64,000 bases of DNA from WTAW01 sp964406575 (GTDB lineage Bacteria; Acidobacteriota; Aminicenantia; Aminicenantales; Aminicenantaceae): the NCBI GenBank assembly GCA_964406575.1, contig CAYOSH010000001.1, positions 186,001 through 250,000 of the forward strand. The letters run 5' to 3'. This document shows, in pieces, positions 6,878-16,019 of the stretch. The position numbers were made by a program, and so were the translations under genes. The notes beneath the pieces are model-generated. The model was not told the DNA's origin. It was given only the letters and a program-made list of their open reading frames with translations, and made no database searches. Positions within the stretch are counted from its first letter, which is position 1; every line of letters starts with the position of its first letter.

Positions 6878-9529
6878 ATGAACAAAACACAAAAAAATCT
6901 GCCACGAGTTGCCAGATGGCTGATCCGTCAAATTGCCAACAGGGACGAAACTGATGCCATCGTGGGGGATTTCGATGAGGAATTCTCCGATTGTGTTGAT
7001 TCGCACGGTCCCTTCCGAGCCCACTTGTTGTATTGGCGGCTCATCCTTGTTTCTTTCCCTTCATTCATCGCAAATTTATTCTCTTGGAGAGGAGCCATGT
7101 TTAAAAATTATCTGACAGTGGCATTGCGGAATGTGAGGAGGCACAAAGGTTTTTCAGGTATCAATATAGTGGGATTGGCGATAGGGATGGCTGCCAGCAT
7201 CCTCATCGCAATCTTTGTCCTTCATGAGCTGAGTTTCGACCGCCATCATGAGAAGGCGGACCGGATTTACCGCGTCGTTGCCCAATTCGATCCAGGGGGA
7301 GAAAAAAAGGGTGCCTATACAGTACCTCCCATGGCCCAGGCTATGTTGAATGAATTGCCTGAGGTCGAACAGGCAGTAAGACTGAGCTTATGGCCTAGTA
7401 ACGACTTAGTGCGATACCAAGACAATCTCTTTTTAGAGAAAGGTATCATCTATGCCGATGCCAGCATCTTCGATGTGTTTACAATTCCCTTCGTTCTCGG
7501 CGATCCCAAAACCGCTCTGGTCGAGCCGCGGACCATCGTTCTCACCAAAGATATTGCACATAAATATTTCGGAAATGAAAATCCTTTGGGGAGATCGCTG
7601 AAGTTCGAAGACAAGGGACGAGATTTTAAAATCACGGGAGTTATAGAGAATTGTCCCTCGACATCCCATTTTCAGTATGAAATGATCGCCTCGATCATAT
7701 CCACCAGAACTGCCTTTGATACCGGATGGGGAGGCCACACCTATTTTACATATATTGTTCTCAAAGACAGAAATGCCAGGCCCCAATTGGAGGCCAAATT
7801 ACCTGATTTTTGCAGACGGCATTGGGGTGCCCATAATTATGCCCAGACGGGACAAACATACGATGAATACATAAAGGATGGAAAAAATTATTACGGATTC
7901 TCCCTGGAACCCCTCTCGGATATCCATCTCAATAGCGATGTCGTCGATTATCTGTCCGTAAAAGGAAATAAAACCTACGTGGTTGTGTTTTCGATGATCG
8001 CCCTTTTTATCCTTTTAATCGCTGCCATCAATTTTATGAACCTCTCTACAGCCCGGTTCGCCCACAGGTCCAAAGAGGTGGGGGTGCGTAAGGTCCTGGG
8101 CTCCAGCCACAAACAGCTCGTCAGGCAATTTCTGGGTGAATCCGTCTTGCTCAGTCTGTGTGCTCTTGTGTTCGCCATTCTGTTCGTCAACATTGCTTTG
8201 CCTCCCTTCCGGAATCTGACCAGCCGGCAGCTGGAGCTGGATCTTTTCCAATCTGTTTATGTTCTGCCGGTTCTTGTCGGGTTTGCTATTCTTGTCGGGA
8301 TTTGTGCGGGCTGTTACCCTGCGTTTTTCCTCTCTTCGGTCCAGCCTGCCCGTACAGTCAAAGGCTCCGGGCAGCATAACTCCAAAGGTAATGTCTTCCT
8401 CCGCCGTGCGCTAGTGGCCCTTCAATTCGCCGTGACCTTCGGGATATTTTTTGGAACGTTTGTGATTTCCCAACAGTTGCGGTATGTCCGTACTAAACAA
8501 TTAGGATTCAACAAAGAACATGTTGTAGTCATCCACAGGGCGGATGCTCTGGGAAAGGAGGCGGATGCATTTAAACAGGAACTGCTGAGGGACCCCAGCA
8601 TCAGTGTCATATCCGACACAGAGAGTTTGCCGGGGAGGCATTTCAACGACAACAGCCACAGACTGGAAGGGAGGCCAGCCACAGAGACTCCCACCCTCCA
8701 TACCATGTATGGAGATCATAATTTTGCAAAATTGCTGGACTTGGAGATTGTGGCAGGCCGGTATTTTTCACCAGACATCCCGACGGATGCGACCTCTGCT
8801 GTTGTGATCAATGAGACCGCAGTCAAGGAGCTTGGATTGACCGATCCCGTGGGGAAGCGCTTTTATAAGGAGTTCGGCGGTGCCAAAGAGGGCGAGTTTG
8901 TCACCATTATCGGTGTGCTCAAGGATTTTCATTATAATTCCCTTCATTATGAAATATTTCCGATGATCATTCGTCCTCTATCTCCATCGACCTGGAATTT
9001 CACATCCGTAAGGATCGGAACCGAAAATATCTCCAAAACTTTGGCCCGGATTGAGGAAACATGGAAGACCTTCACCGGCGGTCAGCCCTTCGAATATTCA
9101 TTTCTGGATGAAGACTTCGACAATCTTTACAGGAACGAGCAGAGGATGGGGCAGATCTTTTTCCTGTTCGCTGCACTGGCTATTTTTATCGCCTGCCTGG
9201 GTCTGGTGGGGCTCATTTCTTTCACCGCGGAACAGCGCACCAAAGAGATCGGAATCCGCAAAGTGTTGGGAGCTTCTGTTTCGAAGATTATTTACCTCCT
9301 GTCGCGAGAGGTGGTTGTCCTTGTTTGTGTGGCATCCCTCGTTGCCGCCCCGGTTGCTTTTTTCAGTATGCACAAGTGGCTGGAGAATTTTGCCTTCCGC
9401 ATCGGCATTTCGCCTTTGATGTTTGTTTTGACAGCACTGGGGACGCTTGCAGTCGCTTTGTTGTCTGTGAGCTTTCGGGCGGTTAAGGCTGCCCAGGCTA
9501 ATCCTATCGATTCGATCCGGTATGAATAG
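6878..9529 (+). CDS. MacB/FtsX-type orphan ABC transporter permease (module 1)
   Basis: An 883-residue duplicated permease. Order: an N-terminal soluble prefix (about 1-70, containing DAIVGDFDEEF), a first membrane helix (about 96-116, after MFKNYLTVALRNVRRHKG), a large periplasmic MacB_PCD domain, a central FtsX membrane block (about 365-500, with the coupling-type EVGVRKVLGSS), a second periplasmic domain, and a C-terminal FtsX block beginning at AEQRTKEIGIRKVLGAS. No ATPase gene lies nearby, so it must use a distant ATPase or act differently. MacB-type permeases serve in antimicrobial or peptide export or mechanotransmission. It follows its PadR gene directly and has close relatives at 50227-52839 and 59547-62153. 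Confidence 0.9.
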   Translation: MNKTQKNLPRVARWLIRQIANRDETDAIVGDFDEEFSDCVDSHGPFRAHLLYWRLILVSFPSFIANLFSWRGAMFKNYLTVALRNVRRHKGFSGINIVGLAIGMAASILIAIFVLHELSFDRHHEKADRIYRVVAQFDPGGEKKGAYTVPPMAQAMLNELPEVEQAVRLSLWPSNDLVRYQDNLFLEKGIIYADASIFDVFTIPFVLGDPKTALVEPRTIVLTKDIAHKYFGNENPLGRSLKFEDKGRDFKITGVIENCPSTSHFQYEMIASIISTRTAFDTGWGGHTYFTYIVLKDRNARPQLEAKLPDFCRRHWGAHNYAQTGQTYDEYIKDGKNYYGFSLEPLSDIHLNSDVVDYLSVKGNKTYVVVFSMIALFILLIAAINFMNLSTARFAHRSKEVGVRKVLGSSHKQLVRQFLGESVLLSLCALVFAILFVNIALPPFRNLTSRQLELDLFQSVYVLPVLVGFAILVGICAGCYPAFFLSSVQPARTVKGSGQHNSKGNVFLRRALVALQFAVTFGIFFGTFVISQQLRYVRTKQLGFNKEHVVVIHRADALGKEADAFKQELLRDPSISVISDTESLPGRHFNDNSHRLEGRPATETPTLHTMYGDHNFAKLLDLEIVAGRYFSPDIPTDATSAVVINETAVKELGLTDPVGKRFYKEFGGAKEGEFVTIIGVLKDFHYNSLHYEIFPMIIRPLSPSTWNFTSVRIGTENISKTLARIEETWKTFTGGQPFEYSFLDEDFDNLYRNEQRMGQIFFLFAALAIFIACLGLVGLISFTAEQRTKEIGIRKVLGASVSKIIYLLSREVVVLVCVASLVAAPVAFFSMHKWLENFAFRIGISPLMFVLTALGTLAVALLSVSFRAVKAAQANPIDSIRYE

Positions 9530-9609
9530 ATTGTCCTGAATTTGCTTGGAGTGTTTTTATCTTTTAAGATCAGATAAACCGAGATAAATATGCCTTTGTT
9601 TTCCGGCCT

Positions 9610-10485
9610 TTATTTTCTGGTCATCTCATCGTAAACCCATCCGATGTTCTTTTTCTTCGTCAGGAACTCACCCTGGTCCTGAATGTAGGTGAAGCTTGAC
9701 AGGTCGATGGATTCCACAGCTTGTTCTTTTGTCTTGCCCTCTTCGATGGCGGCAGAGACTTCTTTTCTGAGTGCATTCAGGTAGTCGGCAAATTTGACGA
9801 ACTCTTTCATGTCTGTGACTTTTCCGTGGCCGGGAATAACCTGGAAGTCCGGGTATCGTTCGGCAAGTGTTTGGATGGTGCGAACCCAGTTTTTAGTGTC
9901 CGAACCATCTTTCACATCGATATAGGGAGGCAATCCGTGGAAGAAAAGGTCTCCGGCATGGATCACTTTAGCCTGGTCAAAGATGACGATCGTATCCCCA
10001 GAAGTGTGTCCGGGACCTATATAGACAAGTCGGACAGTTGCTTTTCCCAATGGGATCGTCATTTCTGTGTCAAAGGTTTTACTAGGGGCCCCGATACCTT
10101 CTGGCGTTTCTTCGGGCTTCAATCCGGCCAGGAGGGATTTTCTGCAGTTTTTGTGGCTGATGATCTGAGCGCCTTTCCCGATGATGGGATTTCCGCTGGT
10201 GTGATCGCCATGGTAATGAGTGTTGATCAGATACTGAATAGCCTTGGGACTGAGTTCTCTGATTTTCGCCATCACCGCATCGGCTGTCCGGGCATACTGC
10301 GCATCGACAATGAGCAAGGACTCCTCTCCCACATATATGCCGATATTACCTCCGGCCCCATAAAGGCAGTAAACACCATCTGCAACCTTTTCGATCTTTA
10401 TGGGATCTTCTTGTTGAATCCATGGGTAAAGAGAAATGAAAACAACGCATAAGAATGAAGTGAGGAATAGCCCGAATTTTTTCAT
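9610..10485 (-). CDS. Exported metallo-beta-lactamase-fold hydrolase
   Basis: A 291-residue MBL-fold protein with an N-terminal signal sequence (MKKFGLFLTSFLCVVFISLY). It has the full binuclear zinc set: H90-x-H92-x-D94-H95 (NTHYHGDH), H160 (GPGHTSGD), D179 and H220 (IPGHG). The start at 10485 is chosen because GGGAGGA lies just upstream; a longer frame to 10545 has no such site. It resembles the secreted B1-like or quinoprotein-relay-type MBL proteins rather than a proven beta-lactamase, so the substrate is open (beta-lactam, lactone or thioester). It stands alone between the permease and an SDR gene. Confidence 0.88.
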   Translation of the reverse strand: MKKFGLFLTSFLCVVFISLYPWIQQEDPIKIEKVADGVYCLYGAGGNIGIYVGEESLLIVDAQYARTADAVMAKIRELSPKAIQYLINTHYHGDHTSGNPIIGKGAQIISHKNCRKSLLAGLKPEETPEGIGAPSKTFDTEMTIPLGKATVRLVYIGPGHTSGDTIVIFDQAKVIHAGDLFFHGLPPYIDVKDGSDTKNWVRTIQTLAERYPDFQVIPGHGKVTDMKEFVKFADYLNALRKEVSAAIEEGKTKEQAVESIDLSSFTYIQDQGEFLTKKKNIGWVYDEMTRK

Positions 10486-10748
10486 GATGTTCGTCCTCCC
10501 GCGTATTTTTAGTCTATTCATAATGAAATTGTCAAAAAAAAGCAAACATTACTTGTCGATCACACTCCCATAACATTATACATACATGCTGTTTTGGCTT
10601 TTGGATTGCTTGCTGCACGCAGAAGTCTGGCACTTAAGATCAGGACATTATAAAATAGGGCTGTATTCTGAATAGAAAAAATCTTAAAAAGAGAAGGACC
10701 CTTTAGAGATTAAAACCCGATAGGGAAAAAATCAGGGAGTGACTCATT

Positions 10749-11633
10749 ATGTTAGACACAGGCTTAAAAAACAAAGTCGTCATCGTGACAGGAGCCAATC
10801 ATGGCGTCGGGGCTGCAACAGCTGTGGCTTTTGCGAAAGAAGGGGCCAAGGTGTTTATTAACTATCTCCGTCTATCGCCTTCTGCATATGGGGGTGTGGA
10901 TGACAAAGATAGCGAAAAAACCATGGAACCTGGCAGGGCCTTCTATTACAAAACACTCACACGATCGGCAGATGCCGTGATCCAGGCCATTAAAGATCTG
11001 GGCGGGATCTGTTTGAGCTGGGAAGCAGACCTGGCAGATCCCGAAAATATCCCAGAGCTTTTTGATAGAGCGGAGGATGCATTCGGAGGAGTGAATATTC
11101 TCGTCAATAACGCAGCGTTCGATCAACTGGACACGTTTATCCCCGGAAAAGAGTTGGCCAAGCACCCTTTGTTTGCCGGGGAGTACCCGATGAAGACAAT
11201 ATCGGCGGATTCTGCGGACAAACACTTTGCTGTCAATAGCAGAGCCGTTGCTCTCTTGATGAGCGAATTCGCTCAAAGGCATTTCCGGAGAAAAGCCGAT
11301 TGGGGACGGATCATCAACATCAGCACAGATGGAGCCTATGCCCATCCCTCCAATGTATCTTATGGAGCGAGTAAACTCGCTATGGAGAGTTACACACGGG
11401 CGGCCGCTTACGAATTGGGGCCTTACGGCATCACGGTGAATGTCGTATCCCCTGGTGCGGTCCAGACCGGATGGATGTCTTCCGAAATTGTGGAATCCCT
11501 GGAAAAGAGCTATCCTCTGCGCAGGATCGGAATGCCCGAGGATATAGCCCATGCGGTCGTCTTTTTCGCCTCGAAACAGGCGGACTGGATCACAGGGCAA
11601 GTCCTTCATGTGGGTGGCGGGAACAAAATGTGA
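10749..11633 (+). CDS. Short-chain dehydrogenase/reductase (FabG-like)
   Basis: A cytoplasmic NAD(P)-dependent oxidoreductase of 294 residues. The Rossmann TGANHGVG motif (14-21), the NNAA motif (120-123) and the catalytic triad S192, Y205 and K209 (YGASK) are all present, and PGAVQTGW follows as in classical SDRs. An insertion between strands 2 and 3 (about 40-70) makes it longer than FabG (about 245). GGGAG lies 8-12 bases upstream of the ATG. No operon partner is evident; the substrate is unknown. Confidence 0.9.
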   Translation: MLDTGLKNKVVIVTGANHGVGAATAVAFAKEGAKVFINYLRLSPSAYGGVDDKDSEKTMEPGRAFYYKTLTRSADAVIQAIKDLGGICLSWEADLADPENIPELFDRAEDAFGGVNILVNNAAFDQLDTFIPGKELAKHPLFAGEYPMKTISADSADKHFAVNSRAVALLMSEFAQRHFRRKADWGRIINISTDGAYAHPSNVSYGASKLAMESYTRAAAYELGPYGITVNVVSPGAVQTGWMSSEIVESLEKSYPLRRIGMPEDIAHAVVFFASKQADWITGQVLHVGGGNKM

Positions 11634-11803
11634 ATAAAGCGTGGTCATAAGCTGTAGATAGGAATGAGATAAAAATGCCTTTTTCATTCCAATGCGAACA
11701 GTTTATAGGTATACTTAGCCTGAATATTTTTGCTGGATCCAAGGAGCTTTGATTATTCATGCGAAATGACACAATCTCTGCATTAACGACAAAGGAGGTT
11801 AGG

Positions 11804-12538
11804 ATGAGGAAAATCTTTACACTGAGTTTTGTGTGTCTGATGTTTTTGAGCTTTGCGGCTGTTCCGGGTTTTAGCCAGGATGCTTCGGGTGTTGTTGAAA
11901 AGATGATCGAAGCCTCTGGCGGAAGAAAAGCCCTGGAGAACATCAAAGACACCACCATCTCCGGCAACTTCGATCTCACACAGATGGGAATGCAAGGTAT
12001 GATGACTATCTACCATAAAGAGCCGAACATGTTCCGTCAGGATATCGAGGTTATGGGCATGCTTATCACAACCGCTTTTGATGGTGAGACGGGCTGGATG
12101 GTCAATCCGCAGTCAGGCGCCACTGAAGAACTCCCCGAAGACAGGCAGGCGGAGGCCAGCAGAGGAGCCCTGACGTATGGAAATGCCGTTTTGCTTTATC
12201 CAGAAAAACATGGCGTGACGTATAAACTGAAGGGTGAAGAAACGGTCGATGAGGTCAAATGTCTTGTTCTCGAGCAGGCTTTTTCAGATGGACACGTTGT
12301 CACCATGTACATTGATGCTGGCAGCCATCTCATTCACAAAACCAAACAGCTTTCAACAGGACAGATGGGGACCGAGGTTGATACAGAAGTTGTTTTCTCC
12401 GATTACAAAGACGTGGATGGAATGCCAGCGCCTCACTTAGTGACCATATACCAGGATGGGGAAGAGTTTGCGGTTATGACCGTCTCTGAGATCAAGTATA
12501 ACTCAGGAATGGAGGATTCTCTCTTCAAGATGGAGTAG
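11804..12538 (+). CDS. Exported LolA/LppX-like protein
   Basis: A 244-residue exported protein. A signal peptide ending near PGFSQ is followed by a beta-rich domain beginning SGVVEKMIEASGG. It resembles the outer-membrane lipoprotein-sorting (LolA/LppX) fold seen in many small exported proteins that start with ALENIKDTTISG-type strands and contain GETGWMVNPQSG. The start is set by AAAGGAGG ahead of the second ATG at 11804; the ATG at 11759 has no such site. It may carry a lipid or hydrophobic ligand. Similarity is by pattern only, so the family call is moderate. Confidence 0.65.
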   Translation: MRKIFTLSFVCLMFLSFAAVPGFSQDASGVVEKMIEASGGRKALENIKDTTISGNFDLTQMGMQGMMTIYHKEPNMFRQDIEVMGMLITTAFDGETGWMVNPQSGATEELPEDRQAEASRGALTYGNAVLLYPEKHGVTYKLKGEETVDEVKCLVLEQAFSDGHVVTMYIDAGSHLIHKTKQLSTGQMGTEVDTEVVFSDYKDVDGMPAPHLVTIYQDGEEFAVMTVSEIKYNSGMEDSLFKME

Positions 12539-12837
12539 CCCCCGAAAAATTAGGGTCGATATAAATACTTGCTTTAATCTTCAGTGAGAATCTTCCCGAT
12601 ATATGTTTCCGGATAGCTTAGGAGACTGCCCATTTTTCTGGCGAAGTTTTGTCTTGTCTCGCCTTGGTATCGCCCAGCTGTAAGGAGTTCTTCTTTCTCT
12701 GATTTTAGCGCGAGATATTCATCGCTCTCCCCTGTTTGATTTCGGATTATTCCTGTGATATAAGGCAAGGATAAGGGTAAACAGAATCACCCCATCCAAA
12801 AAAAATCGTTTGAATGACGCGTCAAAGAGGAGGCCCA

Positions 12838-15162
12838 TTGAAAAACCGACCAATTTTATATATTTTAGTTGCTCTTTTAATGATCTCTGCTTTCCTGGGA
12901 GCAGAGGATTTTTCCAAAGAAAAAGCCTTTGAGCACATCAAACACATGGCAGGGACGATCGGACCCCGCCCGATGGGTTCACCTCAAGAAAAGGAGGCTT
13001 TGAAGTATGCGGCTGAAGTTTTGGCCGAGTGCGGTTGTCAGGTGGAATGGCAGTTTATTCCTCACTCCGTTCGCACCCGAATTTCTGGGGGAATGAACAC
13101 AAACAGCGGGAATGTGATTGGCCGGCTCCAGGGAGAGTCCAATCGAGAGATCGTCATCGGCGCCCATATCGACTCTGCGGGTCCTGAGATACCCGGGGCC
13201 AATGACGATGTCTCCGGTGTCGCTGCCTTTTTGGAGATCGCCCGGGTGATGAGCCAAGAGCCCCATTATTCGACATACGTGTTTGTGGCCTTCGGAGGAG
13301 AGGAATCCGGACTGGTAGGGTCCAATTACTTTGTGGAGAACTACCCTCTGGAGAATGTTGCGCTCATGCTCCAGCTCGATATGACGAGCAACGATTCTCC
13401 GCTCATGATCTGGCTCGATACGACGGAACACCAGAGCCCGGAGTGGCTGGTGTCAGCGAGTATCGACGCCTATCACAGCCTCGGATATCGGAATATCGTT
13501 TATCCCACACACTTTCAGTCGTTGAACGGATCGTTGGGGGGTGCGGGCTCTGATCACGAGCCCTTCATGCGGAAGGGAATTCCGGCCATCGCCTTTGTGA
13601 GCGATGTGAGGTTTCCCATCCACACGCGGAATGATTCCGTAGAGAATTTCAAGATCGATGGGTTGGAGAGGAGTGGGAATCTGATCCTCGAGCTTTTGAG
13701 GAGGTTCGACCGTGAGCAACCAGAACCGAACAAGGGGCACTACATGCTATTTCTGCTCGGTGAAAAACCCATCTTTATACCTCCCGTTATGATGATGGCA
13801 TTTGTTCTCATCAGCATTGTCATTACGATCTTTGCTCTGGTTTTTCTTAGGAAAAGACGCCAGGACTTCACAGAGGATAAAAAAATAAAGAAATCCTGGC
13901 CCAAACTCCTGGTCCTTCTCCTCATCATGGCGGTTGTGGTTGCGGCATCGGATTGGATCTTAAAATTCCTGAAGGGACAGCGGTTCTATTGGTATGCCCA
14001 CCCCGGACCCCATCTTCTCTATCTCATTCCTTTTACAGTATTGGGAATCTGGCTGGCTTTGCAAGTGCTGTGGCGGTGGCGATTGCGGAGGGATGCTTTC
14101 TTTTATTTGATCCGGTCATCCCTTTATCTTTTGGGATTCACTCTGATCGCCCTGGCATTTGTCAATGCTCGGTTGGCCCTGTATCCCGCTTCAGGCCTTT
14201 TTCTTTTAAGCCTGGCCTGTCTGGTCCCGTGGGGATGGCTCAAAGGTGTGCTCTTCATTCTGTCTCCTTATCTGATGATCCGGCTCCTCTTTATCCCTCA
14301 GCTCTATGAGTTTATCTACAGGGGAATGGCTCAAATGGGTATGCAGCTCAGATCCGTTCTGGCAGAATTGATATTTTCGGGGGCAGTGATCTTTCTCATG
14401 ATCCTGTTCATGATGCCTTTTCTGCTGGGTTTTGCTGCTGTATACCGGAGTTATAAGGGGGATCTTTTTGGGCTCAAACGATATCGTTTGAAATGGGCTC
14501 TTGTTCCGATAGCTGTTCTTATTCTTCTCTGTTCCGTCTATCTCATGACTTTGCCCAGCTACACGTCCACGTGGGAGCAGGAAGTCCGGGTTCATCAGCG
14601 ATACGATGGCAAAGACAACAGCACATTCGTGGAATTTGTCAGTATTGATTATCTCAAAAGGATCCGTGCAGACATCGCCGGCCGGCAGGAAACCGTGAAT
14701 CAAAGAAATAGCCACCTGAAGATCGAACAGCCTTTAGATATGAACTGGGTGAAAGACGAGGTGACCTTTCGAACTGAAAGTAACGGAGAGGATAAGATCA
14801 TGGAAGTGGATGCGCTGTTGGAATTTGAGAAGCAACCTTTTACGGTCAATCTCAAGTTCGAGGGCGATGTCCCCCTCACGGTCGAAGATTGCAGCGTGGA
14901 ATACAGGCATGGGAAAGACTCGAGGGTGACGATGTATTGGTACAGCTTCCCGCCGAAGAGCCTTCGGCTACAACTGAAGCTGCGAATGCCCAAAGATGCG
15001 GCCTTGACAGCCGAGATCACGGCCACATTTCTGGAAACGCCCTTGAACATCCAGTGCGAAGGGGAAAACAAGCATTTTATCCATCGGGCCATTGTCACCC
15101 GTAGCATCGAGCTTAATCCGATGGATTCTGATATTATTTCCCGAAGCGAAAGCTTACATTGA
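12838..15162 (+). CDS. M28 zinc peptidase with large C-terminal membrane domain
   Basis: The start is taken at TTG (12838) because AGAGGAGG lies just upstream; a frame from ATG 12814 has no site. A signal/anchor helix is followed by an M28 peptidase domain (about residues 30-300). Metal and catalytic residues are visible: H110 in GAHIDS, D123 in GANDDVSG, E155/E156 in GGEESG, D181 in QLDMT and H240 in GSDHEPF. From about residue 315 on there are roughly eight hydrophobic helices, then a C-terminal beta-rich exported domain of about 190 residues. M28 plus multi-spanning membrane domain is the plan of eukaryotic ERMP1/Fxna-type peptidases. The 3' end overlaps the convergent gene by 29 bases. 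Confidence 0.88.
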   Translation: MKNRPILYILVALLMISAFLGAEDFSKEKAFEHIKHMAGTIGPRPMGSPQEKEALKYAAEVLAECGCQVEWQFIPHSVRTRISGGMNTNSGNVIGRLQGESNREIVIGAHIDSAGPEIPGANDDVSGVAAFLEIARVMSQEPHYSTYVFVAFGGEESGLVGSNYFVENYPLENVALMLQLDMTSNDSPLMIWLDTTEHQSPEWLVSASIDAYHSLGYRNIVYPTHFQSLNGSLGGAGSDHEPFMRKGIPAIAFVSDVRFPIHTRNDSVENFKIDGLERSGNLILELLRRFDREQPEPNKGHYMLFLLGEKPIFIPPVMMMAFVLISIVITIFALVFLRKRRQDFTEDKKIKKSWPKLLVLLLIMAVVVAASDWILKFLKGQRFYWYAHPGPHLLYLIPFTVLGIWLALQVLWRWRLRRDAFFYLIRSSLYLLGFTLIALAFVNARLALYPASGLFLLSLACLVPWGWLKGVLFILSPYLMIRLLFIPQLYEFIYRGMAQMGMQLRSVLAELIFSGAVIFLMILFMMPFLLGFAAVYRSYKGDLFGLKRYRLKWALVPIAVLILLCSVYLMTLPSYTSTWEQEVRVHQRYDGKDNSTFVEFVSIDYLKRIRADIAGRQETVNQRNSHLKIEQPLDMNWVKDEVTFRTESNGEDKIMEVDALLEFEKQPFTVNLKFEGDVPLTVEDCSVEYRHGKDSRVTMYWYSFPPKSLRLQLKLRMPKDAALTAEITATFLETPLNIQCEGENKHFIHRAIVTRSIELNPMDSDIISRSESLH

Positions 15163-15997
15163 GCATGACATCGTCGAGGCCGCTATCGGACCTGTCGGTG
15201 AGGGGGTAACTTAGACCGGCCTGAAGCCTCACGATCTGGGAGATGTTGAGGACAATATCGATTTCGGGCTCGAAGATGTAGAAGTGGCGCTCCCAAGCAT
15301 ATCCAGCTCCGAATAACGCGCCCACTTTGAAGTGGATCAAATTTTTGGGGGGGAAGATGAAGGCGGTTGTGATGCCGCCGTAGGCAGGTCCTCTATAATC
15401 GCAATCCCGATAGCAATCCCAATGTTCATACTCATCCTCATGTTCAGCTCTTCCGTAGGCCGCAAATCCGATAGAGAAGGAGTGGTTAAAAATCCAGCCT
15501 AACTGACCGCCCACAAGAACGGCAAATTCATCGTAAACGTCTGTGGTCTTTGTGCCGAACTCTCCGTAAAAATGCGAATACGATTCGCCGCCAAGGAGCG
15601 TCTCTCTGGGGATCTCAGGCTGATTTGCGCTGAGTTGAGGTTCACGCTCCCTTTTATCTTCTTGGAGTGATTCCGCACCCTCCGGCGTGAGGTCTTCTGT
15701 GTACAACTCAAAGCGCGTGCCCTTTCTCAAAGCGACCCATGCTTTAAAGATTCTTCCTTCTGGAATATTTATGATCAGATATTCGCCCGTATCCAAACCT
15801 ATTTCGATCTTCCGACCAACCGGTTTGGTCAATTCAACGACAAGGTCTTCACCCTCGTCCAAGATAGTGATCTTACCGAATATCTCCTCATTGAAGACAA
15901 GGATGGCTGAATGATCGGAAGAATGCGCCGCATCTAAAGGAAAGGTTACCAAGACTAAGAATACAATCAAAAGGAAAATCAGATGTTTGATATTCAT
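15134..15997 (-). CDS. Exported beta-barrel protein, paralogue of caspase-protein C-terminus
   Basis: A 287-residue protein with a signal peptide, a conserved DEGEDLVVELTKP-VGRKIEIGLDTG-EYLIINIPEG segment (a small beta-domain), and a C-terminal run of amphipathic strands ending SFRFGK. The same order, with close identity, forms residues about 275-510 of the caspase-like protein at 19625-21157, but here the caspase domain is absent. It shares a strand with the DUF2807 gene 22 bases upstream and probably forms an operon with it. Likely located in the outer membrane; function unknown. It overlaps convergently with the M28 gene. Confidence 0.7.
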   Translation of the reverse strand: MNIKHLIFLLIVFLVLVTFPLDAAHSSDHSAILVFNEEIFGKITILDEGEDLVVELTKPVGRKIEIGLDTGEYLIINIPEGRIFKAWVALRKGTRFELYTEDLTPEGAESLQEDKREREPQLSANQPEIPRETLLGGESYSHFYGEFGTKTTDVYDEFAVLVGGQLGWIFNHSFSIGFAAYGRAEHEDEYEHWDCYRDCDYRGPAYGGITTAFIFPPKNLIHFKVGALFGAGYAWERHFYIFEPEIDIVLNISQIVRLQAGLSYPLTDRSDSGLDDVMLNVSFRFGK

Positions 15998-16019
15998 TTG
16001 CTCCTCCTGCGCCTGATTT

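Noticed and set aside
9721..10452. A 243-codon open frame on the plus strand
   Set aside because: It is antisense to the exported MBL-fold hydrolase, whose residues and ligands are unambiguous. The frame has no family pattern.
10595..10610. A sigma-54-like TTGGC...TTGCT upstream of the SDR gene
   Set aside because: GG and GC have the right spacing, but the middle bases do not match, no enhancer-type repeat is nearby, and the site is 140 bases from the gene.
12574..12768. A 64-codon minus-strand frame between the LolA-like and M28 genes
   Set aside because: It would need a TTG start and has no ribosome site; composition looks protein-like but there is no familiar motif. Left unannotated.
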